Source: Sarocladium kiliense
Taxonomy: Eukaryota; Ascomycota; Sordariomycetes; Hypocreales; Sarocladiaceae
Direction of reading: 5' to 3'
Assembly (NCBI GenBank): GCA_030734395.1
Contig: JAUZTG010000017.1
Span: 372,001 to 436,000, forward strand
Length of the DNA stretch: 64,000 bases
Every line of letters begins with the position of its first letter. Within the stretch, counting starts at the first letter, position 1. Shown in pieces: positions 56,169 through 64,000 of the stretch. Under the pieces are notes generated by a model. The model searched no databases, was not told the DNA's origin, and saw only the letters and a program-made list of their open reading frames with translations. The position numbers and the translations under genes were made by a program.

Positions 56169-57333
56169 AGCGAGAGAGACGAGCCGGTGTAAACAGTTGA
56201 AGCAGACAGCGTCTCACACGTCCTGCAAGAGCATGACAAGGTCGAGACACGGGCAGCGAATTACAGCATCATCGGCATCGTCAAGGTTCAGTGGCGCGTC
56301 TCCACTATGTGTAGAGGTGGTGAAGGCGCGTGTCTCGAGTATATATGCGATGCGACAAGGTCGACTGTATATGCGATATTCCGCGTATGCACGTTCTTTC
56401 TGGACAGCCTCTATATGAATGAGCTTGTTGGTTACTGAGGTCAGGGCGCGCTTGGTGTTGTTGCAAGCTTGTTCAAGGCCAACCTTCGCGACCCGGTGGC
56501 TGCCAAAAGCTGTTGTGGATTGCTCTCCAAAGAAGGACTGGCACTTGGGTGACGCTTGGCGTGGCGGGACGCGGTGAGGTGTCGCTGCTGGGGGGCTGGA
56601 GGGAAAACGGTAGAGCACACCCGGATAATAGCCGATGCCCCGTTCGAGACGGATTCCCATTTGGGACGACCGTTAGGCTGGTGCTTGACCTGGGAGGCAT
56701 CGAAGATTGACCATGCGAGGGTAGTGTTGGTCGCGTCGTGTAGCGCGCCTAGATTTGCTGCAAAAGACTAGATGTATGGATCTCCTGTCTTCCCGGGATT
56801 GATATCACCTGAAGATGGGGCCGATTTGGTCCAGCGTGGTCAAGTAGCGTCCAGCTCTCGACGCGAAGTACGAGCCGCAAAGACGACGATGCGTGAAGAC
56901 GCCCAAGAAATGCCTGTTATCGCGGCTGTGACATTTCAGGAACACGGGTAGCATAAAATCTCATGTAAAGGTCTTTCCAGGAACTCATTTTTGACCTCGA
57001 ACCGGATTGCTGGCGGCTGTTTCACCTGGAGGAATGCTTCTTCCTGGGACATCCCGTATAAATGGCCATGATTGGGAGCCTGCTTCAGACCATTACACCC
57101 ATGAAAGGAATGAGTATTTCTCCTGTGCCGCGCTCAACTTAGGTAGCTCAGACATATGGGCATTGCCGCTTCTCGACACGTTCCAGGCCCAGCCCGGTGT
57201 CTATTCAGTGATCATAGACATGTTCCAAAGCGGATTTGTTATGCTTTTCGTTTCTTTATAATGTGAGAGCTCCCCAACACTCCACTTGTTGGAGAGTCTC
57301 GGGGCTCCTGAATATCCTGCATCACTCATGATC
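56169..57333. other. Divergent intergenic region
   Basis: About 1.2 kb between the one-TM gene and the secreted-protein gene, containing both promoters. A hairpin-forming sequence (GAGCTCCCC...GGGGCTC, with an inner ACTCCA/TGGAGA stem) lies at about 57266-57306, just before the downstream start. No gene is recognised. Confidence 0.5.
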
Positions 57334-58941
57334 ATGGCGCGACTCTACCAAGGCTTGCTCATCGTCCAGGCACTTGCTGCCAGGATCGCTGTTGCTCAAG
57401 GACGCGACTGTGATATAGTCACTTTCGAACACCGACAACCTATCGAGATCATATGTGATGGCACCACCACCGAGAGTACCAGAGTCACGTATGTTTTGTC
57501 TATGCTGCTAAGGCCATAGATTCTAACACCACACAGGACGTTCACAGCCTGCGCTCCGACTGACTGCGTTGCACTTCAAGGACTACCTCCAGCCAAATTT
57601 GCAGAGACGAGCTGCGCGTGCAATGAAGACACGCTCACAATCTTCACCACTGGCCCAATACCTGGCACAAGAACATTGCCTGCCGGGCCAGGAGACCAGA
57701 CAACTGTGATCATCACAGAGGGTCCTGGAGAAACTGCTACCATCTTCACGGAAGGCCCGGTTCCTGGCACCTCAACAGTGCCTGGTCAGCCAGGCGAACC
57801 CCCGATCGTAATTGTGACAACAACTCCAGGGGAACTATCAACTATCTTCACCGAAGGTCCGGTACCGGGTACAACCACGATTGTTGAGCCAAGTGGCGAC
57901 ACCGTTGTTGTGCTGACGACAGTGCCAAACATTGTCACATCAACCACCGAGGGCCCACGACCCGGGACGACAACCCTTCCTCCATCACCAGGCGGCGATA
58001 CCACGACCGTGATCATAACGACACCAGTCATTGCCCCCTCCTCTTCAACAAGTGATGAGCCGGAGACAGAGACAGAGACAGAGACAGAGACAGAGACAGA
58101 GACAGAGCCACCGTCCACGCCGCTTATAACCCCAACACCATCCCCTTCCACTACCGAACCTCCACTTCCCACCTTTTCATGCGATCAGTATGGATATCTT
58201 ATCCAGTCGAAAGCTCTGTACCAGGTGGACATCACCAGCGGAAACCAGGAGCTGGTTCGGAACCCCGTGGGCGATGGAGATCGTAACGTCAATGCTATCG
58301 CGTATCATCCAACGGAGAACATCATCTACGGCATCATTCAAACTAGCAGTGGCGTTGCCAACTTGATCCAAATTAGTGCGAATGGTGACTCGGAGATTCT
58401 GGGCGAAGTGCCTCGCTCTGTTGGTGGAAGCCGCTACAACCTCAATGTTGGCGAGATCACAGACTCCTTACAATTTTGGTTCGGCGCAGCAGGCAGGATC
58501 TGGTTCCAGATGGATCTGTCCGAACCGGGCTCTCCAACGTACCAAACTGTGGTCGCTAGCGGTACTGCTGACCCTGAGGCTCGAATCAACGATTGGGTCC
58601 AGGTCCCCGGCACAGATGACGAATATCTTTACAGCATTGGGCAAGACGAGACAACAGACCCGAGCGAGAGTCTGCTCGAGAGATGGAGCACTGTCGACAA
58701 AACTTGGGAGACTGTCAGCCGACTCGGTCATCTTGTCGGGGAGGATCATTGGGGCGCATTGTATGCTGACAATGACGGGAACATGTACGGCAGCGAGAAC
58801 TTCGATGGAAGTATCTACCAATTCCCAATTGCGGGACTGATAGCTGGCACCCAAGATCCTGTCAGACTCGCTCAAGGCCCGTTGAGCAGCCGAAATGATG
58901 GCGCAAGGTGTCACGCAGCTGGACTCCAGATCCCGACCTAG
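57334..58941 (+). CDS. Secreted Thr/Pro-rich protein with C-terminal propeller-like domain
   Basis: Exons 57334-57488 and 57537-58941 give 519 aa. A signal peptide (LYQGLLIVQALAARIAVAQG) is followed by a small Cys-containing segment (CDIVTF, TACAPTDCVALQG, CACNEDTL). A Thr/Pro/Gly-rich stretch (about residues 85-250) repeats IFTTGPIPGTRT, IFTEGPVPGTST, IFTEGPVPGTTT and TTEGPRPGTTT, a mucin-like, probably O-glycosylated stalk. It ends in seven Glu-Thr pairs encoded by (GAGACA)7. The last 260 residues (FSCDQYGYLIQSKALYQVDITSG ... DHWGALYADNDGNMYGSENFDGSIYQF) match the DUF6923-type propeller-like domain of fungal cell-surface proteins. It is probably an extracellular or wall-associated adhesin-like protein. 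The start could also be the ATG at 57328. Confidence 0.82.
58063..58104 (+). repeat. (GAGACA)7 coding microsatellite
   Basis: Seven perfect GAGACA units inside the secreted-protein gene, encoding Glu-Thr repeats. A length change by whole units keeps the reading frame, so the stalk may vary between strains. Confidence 0.9.
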
Positions 58942-59533
58942 ACGGGTTTGAGGTTTACATAGTCATGGGAGGGCATGTCAGACGTAAGATGGGCTGATGT
59001 AATGAGAGAGCCTAGATAACGCTGCGATTGGCTTATTTACGTATAATTGTGCACAACTTGCATGCATCGCGGAACTCGGAAGATGCGGCGTACCTTATGG
59101 GGATGAACAGCTTTCGAAAGGACTGTCGGAATATGTCCCCGAATGTCTTAACAATGAAGTGCTAACGGGTACCTGAAAAGTGTAATCACTAGGCTGGCGA
59201 TTTGTGTATTATTCAACACGCGCTTGGCTCCTAGCCTTGTGGAGGTCCGGGGGTTGGACCCCTGGCATAGTGGCTGTGTGAAGATTGGAGGCCTGTTCCT
59301 GAGAAGAGTAGGAAAACACGATCTATCCGAGATGCTACTCACTGAATTGACCCCCCCTTGATTGCCTGGACGCTTCATGTCGCAGGCCTCACCTCCCTGA
59401 CAGCAAGTTCACGTAGAGCAGCTATTCAGATACACACGTTTCCTACGAGCACTCATACTTAAGCCATTGCGGTGCCCCCAAAGTTTCCAGTCTCAATTCT
59501 GAGCTCCTAAACCCAATTGCTTCAACTGACGCT
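58942..59533. other. Intergenic
   Basis: 592 bp between two plus-strand genes. It contains a CCGGGGGTTGGACCCCTGG hairpin near 59248-59266 but no complete tRNA. Nothing else is recognised. Confidence 0.5.
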
Positions 59534-61090
59534 ATGGCTGGAGAAGGGCCGCAGGCCATCCGGCCCCTTCGGCAGCTGTGAGTGAAGTCCACCACGGACG
59601 GCGGTCAAGAGGAAGCTGACGACCATCCATTTAGTGAACAGTACTCTTCTGCGAGACACAATCTCGGGATTTACCGCTGTGTAGTCCTCACCGCTCGCTA
59701 TGAGCAGGCTAGTCCACGAGACGAGGGCAAGCCTCATCCTGTCTTCAATGCACTCATCACTCTAATCCGGAGACACGGGATGCTTCGTGTTGGAATCGCA
59801 GACCATGACACCAAGAAGCCGTACTTCTGCCATATTCCCAAAATTGACCTTCGCAATCATGTCGACTTCAAAACTCTCAAGTGCTCCTCACCTCAAGACT
59901 ACGAGATGAAGCTGGCAGAGCTGCAGGAATGGCGCCATAATCAGTACTTTCAAGACCTGACGACGATCCCCCCATGGAGACTGACCATCGCCAAAGCCGA
60001 CATCGATGGCAGCCCGAGCACAAACGCCGAGGACTTGATGTTTGCCTTCCACCACTCCATGCTGGACGGGCCTAGTGCACGACTCTTCCATGAGCAGCTC
60101 GTGGCCGCACTCAACTATCCCTCGTGCAGCTTCGCTCTGGAAACCGAGCAGACCTATAACCTCGACTTCCTTGCAAAGCCTGATCTGCCGCCGCCTAGGG
60201 AAGATGTGATCCCCTCGAACTTGACCAAGGCATTCGTCGCCAATACCTTCTGGAAAGCTCTTGGTCCCAAGTGGCTGCGACCATCCTCTGAGCCATGGTG
60301 GGGAGGTGAAGTAATTGACTTCGCTTTGCCATTCAAGACACGAATCCTCCCAGTCGACATCCCCTCTGAGACCTTGAAGACTTTGCTGAAAGCCTGCCGA
60401 GAGAAATCGACGACCCTGACGTGCCTTCTCCATGCTATGATCCTTGCGTCTTTGTCTCGTCGGCTTGATCCCCACGGTGCGCCGTCCTTCAGGTCAACCA
60501 CACCAATTGACTACCGCCTCTTACCCATCGACGCGGTAGCCAAGGCTTACAAGGAGACACTGTCGAACTGCGTCACCGCCTCAAGTGAGAAGCATCCTGC
60601 TCTCAACGTCTCTGCTTTCCGCGCATCTGGCTCGAACCTCGACGCCCTCATCTGGTCCAACGCCCAACGCATCGGCAAAGACATCTCCGAACGCCGCTCG
60701 ACTCTTCCTGTGAACGATCCTGTCATGCTGTTCCAGTTTGTGGGCAACATGCTTGACTACTGTCGCGAGAAGGACGGGACTGAGCGGGAGAGTTCCTGGG
60801 AAGTCAGTAACATTGGTGTTATAAAAGGCGTGCCTTTCGAAAGCGAGGACCACAAGAGCTGGCGCATTACACGCGGCCTTTTCTCTAATAGCGCCAATGT
60901 CATCGGAGCCGCACTGTCGGTCAATGTGGCCAGCGTGCCTGGAGAGTCTCTGACTATGTCAATCGTTTGGCAGGAAGGTGTTGTCGCCGAGGAGGTTACA
61001 AAAGGCCTTGCAACGGACCTCATTGCATCTGCGGCTAGGTACCAGTTAGAAGGAACATTCGCAGGTAAGGATGCGATTCGATACAGCTGA
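59534..61090 (+). CDS. Alcohol acetyltransferase-like enzyme (AATase family)
   Basis: Exons 59534-59577 and 59635-61090 give 499 aa. A straight ORF would seem to start at a GTG at 59582. Splicing a 57-nt intron (GTGAGT...CTGAC...TTTAG) instead joins MAGEGPQAIRPLRQ to LEQYSSARHNLGIYRCVV, the usual family N-terminus. The acyltransferase active site is HHSMLDG (H-x3-D) in LMFAFHHSMLDGPSARLFHEQL. Other family pieces are LTCLLHAMILASLSRRL and PIDYRLL. These CoA-dependent enzymes esterify alcohols, or acetylate sterols as yeast Atf2 does. The usual DFGWG motif near the C-terminus is not evident. The substrate is unknown; the gene lies between two surface or membrane protein genes without an obvious pathway link. 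Confidence 0.85.
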
Positions 61091-62036
61091 AGTGGCTCAG
61101 CTTCAACGGCCTCAATCTGGCTGTGAAAATGTTAGCTGTCATATATAGACTCGCCTCACTTGGGCCTGGTAATGTTTAATACCCATTCGTACCGCTATCG
61201 GCCTCTCTAAACCTATGACCGGCGGATCGCTGCGCGGACGGCACGGCGCGACGCCCATCGACAGACTATGTAGAGGTTCAGAATCGCTAATGGGAAAGTT
61301 GGAGGCTGACTTGGTTGATCATGACTCGCACGAATTCTGCCGTCCAACCACAACCACCAAAGGCTGTCTCAGCTCACTGCTTGGTTGAGACGGTGTGTTG
61401 ACGATCCTACAAGTGCAGCTACCAAGCTCCAAACTTTACGAGGCTACTTGTCGAACAAGGGGGATACCAGATCGTGGTGGTTGCCCCCTGGGCCGATCAG
61501 AAGTTGGCGTTGGCCACCGTTGCAAGCCACGCTCTGAACTCTATTCCCCGGTTTGAGTGTGCAGCGCACGCAGAATCGCGACGGCCTATGACGCTCGTTT
61601 TTCGGTTCACGATAAGTGTAGGCTCCTCGAATTCGTATTCCCGCGGGCACACCGTGAATGATAGGGGTTGTCAGCGAGACAGCGCGAACTTTGCTGTGAA
61701 ACCCAAGCCGCCCATATGTTCATGTGTGAGGGGCACTTAGTTGATCGACGATTGAGAGTTGGTTTAGCCAGGTTTCTGACATGGCGAGTTGGTGTTGAGG
61801 TAGAGTAGAGGCGGTGAAGCGCCTGCGACTGGCTCATAAGTAGGAGGTTCTTCTCCGCCGTTCTCTCAAGAGCACATTGTGAACTGTCTTTATTCACCAT
61901 CTCCAATGCAAGGAAGACATGGAGACTCGAGATCTCGCAAACTGAAGTGGACAGCATTCTTCTCGATTGCGCGAATGGACGAGCACAGCAACCGATAGTG
62001 GAGAGAACGAGAAGTGTTAGTGTACACGTACGCGCC
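61091..62036. other. Intergenic
   Basis: 946 bp between two plus-strand genes. It holds a fourth CCCGCGGG site (TTCCCGCGGGCA, 61638-61649), imperfect in one arm. No gene or RNA is recognised. Confidence 0.5.
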
Positions 62037-63265
62037 ATGGCGATACCAAGTCCGAGTTCGGCAGTCCAGCTAGCCAAAGACTCTACCTACCTGCCCGAAG
62101 TGTGGGTAAGTATGCTACCGCTTCTTGCTTTGAGAATCCTGGTACTAAAGGATACCCAGAGCTTGTACGCGATTGGCGTTACCGTCATTTTCCTACGATG
62201 GGCCGTCCGAATCCGAACTGTTGGACTGAACGGTTTCCAATGGGATGATTATTTGGCAGGCGCAGTATGTACTCGATGAACTGAACAAGATCGAGTATCC
62301 GAAGATATCGCTGACACGCGCAGTATCTGGTGCTATTCACCATGAACGTCGTGATCGTCCAGATAACGTATCATACTGGCGGCAACATCGACATCACCCC
62401 GAGCCAAGCATTCGAACTCTCAAATACAGACAGACACATTCTTCGATATGGCTCGATGCTCGAGTTCATCTCGTGGTACAGCTATCCAGGCTCAATTTGT
62501 GAGAGACCATCCATTCATAGCGCAGCTCAAAGTAAACAACTGACCAGCCTCGTAGGGATTCTCAAGTTCATGGTCCTCTTCTTCTACCGCCGCCTGACCA
62601 TGGGCATCCTTCACCGCCGAACCATCAACTTCCTCTTCTTCTTCTGTGGAGCTTCATGGATCGCCCTCATCATCACCGTCTCCGTGTCTTGTAGGCCATA
62701 TCATCACAATTGGCAGATCCGTCCTCTGCCGGGCCCTGAATGCACCTTCCGAGCGCAGAACTTCTGGACGCTTGTCTTTCTCAATGTCATCACCGACGCG
62801 GCCTTGATGACCATCCCGATCCCCATCCTCTGGCACCTCCGAGTATCACGACGCCGAAAGATCGCCGTTTCCATCCTCCTCCTCTCAGGCGTCTTCATCA
62901 TCTCCACAGCCATCGTCCGTGCAGTGATGACCATCCGCGGTGCCCCGTCTGTGATAAACATCAACCGCTGGGGTTTTCGCGAGATCACCGTCGGTCTTAT
63001 AGCCGTCTCTGCTCCAATCATCTGGCCCATGTCGACGAAAGCGTTCTGGCGGAGCGGGCCTTACAACCCGACGTGGAAGAGGGACTCGCGTCGAATGGAG
63101 CAACAGGCTCGACCGTTGATGCCCCGTGAAGAGCCGGGATTCGGAACGTGGATTGGTACGTTCGAGTTGAACTCGTTGGAAGAGGATGAGAGGGAGTTCT
63201 TCAAGGGGAAAACGGCGGAGGAAAACAGGGAAGGGGCCTCGACCGAGGCGTCGATGGCAGTCTGA
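62037..63265 (+). CDS. Pth11-like rhodopsin-domain membrane protein
   Basis: Four exons: 62037-62105, 62160-62264, 62324-62498 and 62556-63265, giving 352 aa. It belongs to the fungal rhodopsin-domain group of seven-helix proteins that includes Pth11-related receptors. Signatures are FLRWAVRIRTVGLNGFQWDDYL after the first helix, LKFMVLFFYRRLTMG, SCRPYHHNWQIRPLPGPEC and NVITDAALMTIPIPILWHLR. Helices continue to GFREITVGLIAVSAPIIWPM, then a charged cytosolic tail. There is no CFEM domain at the N-terminus. Splicing was needed to read DDYLAGA-YLVLFTMNVV and PGSIW-ILKFM. Such proteins sense surface or chemical cues in some pathogens; most have no known ligand. Confidence 0.88.
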
Positions 63266-64000
63266 GAACGTACAAGTTGGGCTGAAGCAACAAGATACCC
63301 AAGAGTCTTTGGCGATGGGAGTTAGGCGCTCGTTTGTGAGCCAAATCCTGTCAAATTGCAGCATAGATACGAGTTTACGACGAGGCATGGCGACATCGAA
63401 ATGAGATTGACAAGATTCGACATGGCCCTGCGTCTTCACGGGTGAGGTAAGCTACCTTCGCCTGTACAGCGTCGAACTTGCTGCATTTTGTGCACTGATG
63501 ATCTGTATTTGAGTCTACGACTCTGGCCCGACTCCATACTGAGTCGAGGCACGTGTAAATGTAAGAAGTGAAAAGACTTGTGTCGCTCGGCCGAAAACCC
63601 AAAGACTTTTGATCGATGCATAAACTCCGTAACTTTGTCATGTTAGTACTTGCCTGATCTGAGCCTTGAAGATTGCTAAGGACTAACCTCATGAATAGGA
63701 ACCTCCCGTGTTCTCCGGCTTCCAACTCGGCCTACTCACAACAGGCTTCGAAGGACCTTGTCCGACTTGACCGCTTTTGACCAGTCGATGTTAACTGCAT
63801 TGGCAAGTAGGAAGCCGCCGGCAGCGGTCGAGATGCTGACCACGGTGGTGGCAATTGAGGGCCATGTGGTAGCGGGTGCTTGTGCTGGCTCCATGTTGTG
63901 TAAGTGTCGTATCGGTAAATCAAGAAGTAGGGTCTTGTTGACCACGTAGCTGTAGGGCGAAGTATTCAAGGTTATAATATAGTTGGATTATTGAGAACTG
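63266..64000. other. Right-edge interval
   Basis: 735 bp after the membrane-protein gene. Apart from a possible minus-strand exon near 63.8 kb, nothing is recognised. Confidence 0.45.
63740..63894 (-). CDS. Possible first exon of an unrecognised gene
   Basis: An ATG-started reading frame, MEPAQAPATTWPSIATTVV..., with a hydrophobic stretch (SISTAAGGFLLANAV) runs to a good donor (TGTT-GTGAGT) at 63739. A plausible acceptor follows further down on the minus strand, but I could not find a convincing second exon. It may be the start of a small membrane or secreted protein, or chance. Confidence 0.25.

Noticed and set aside
59240..59270. tRNA-like hairpin with GGGGGTTGGACCCC
   Set aside because: It resembles a T-arm but lacks the TTCGA core and any matching acceptor, D or anticodon arms.
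59582..61090. GTG start for the acetyltransferase ORF
   Set aside because: A 57-nt intron with canonical ends joins an upstream ATG exon to the conserved family N-terminus, so the GTG-started residues are intron sequence.

Overview
The window is nuclear DNA of a filamentous ascomycete (Pezizomycotina). Genes carry introns of about 48-65 nt with GT...AG ends. The families present (HET domain, Clr5 domain, Pth11-like rhodopsin domain, AA11 monooxygenase, Zn2Cys6 factor) are typical of that group. I cannot fix the class; a Dothideomycetes-like genome would fit but is not proven. No CRISPR, plasmid, viral or intact transposon sequence was seen. Exon boundaries below were worked out by hand. Every multi-exon model with a recognised family closes to a whole number of codons.

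Layout. 1-3.1 kb: a decayed or frameshifted SF1 helicase that runs off the left edge. 3.1-7.3 kb: an AT-rich, repeat-marked island with a shortened GH20 hexosaminidase, an unrecognised ORF, a 50-bp stray copy of the AA11 gene tail and a 12-bp minisatellite. 7.3-8 kb: AA11 lytic polysaccharide monooxygenase. 8.2-22.1 kb: a housekeeping block with HIR3 (histone chaperone), an exomer ChAP, the GPN-loop GTPase NPA3/GPN1, the RNA polymerase subunit RPB12, a HIT protein and an aldo-keto reductase. 23-29.5 kb: a Clr5-domain protein, a paraoxonase-like esterase and a HET-domain protein. 29.7-30.4 kb: an acidic nuclear-type protein.

32-42.7 kb holds the most interesting neighbourhood. A Dal5-type MFS transporter, a mitochondrial tricarboxylate-type carrier, a Zn2Cys6 regulator and a PrpF-family isomerase sit together, with a tRNA-Lys(CUU) gene between the first two. 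The palindrome TTCCCGCGGGAA or a one-base variant lies in the upstream DNA serving all four, and is otherwise almost absent from the window. The gene set resembles fungal aconitate/itaconate modules but has no decarboxylase. I infer a small, self-regulated tricarboxylate or aconitate-type organic-acid unit.

42.7-46.7 kb is a 4-kb gene-poor stretch ending in a possible uORF-bearing leader. 46.7-56.2 kb: TBC Rab-GAP, E2 ubiquitin-conjugating enzyme, RRP1 and a large one-TM protein with a repeated short motif. 57.3-63.3 kb: a secreted Thr/Pro-rich protein, an alcohol-acetyltransferase-like enzyme and a Pth11-like rhodopsin-domain membrane protein. The right edge may hold the first exon of another gene.
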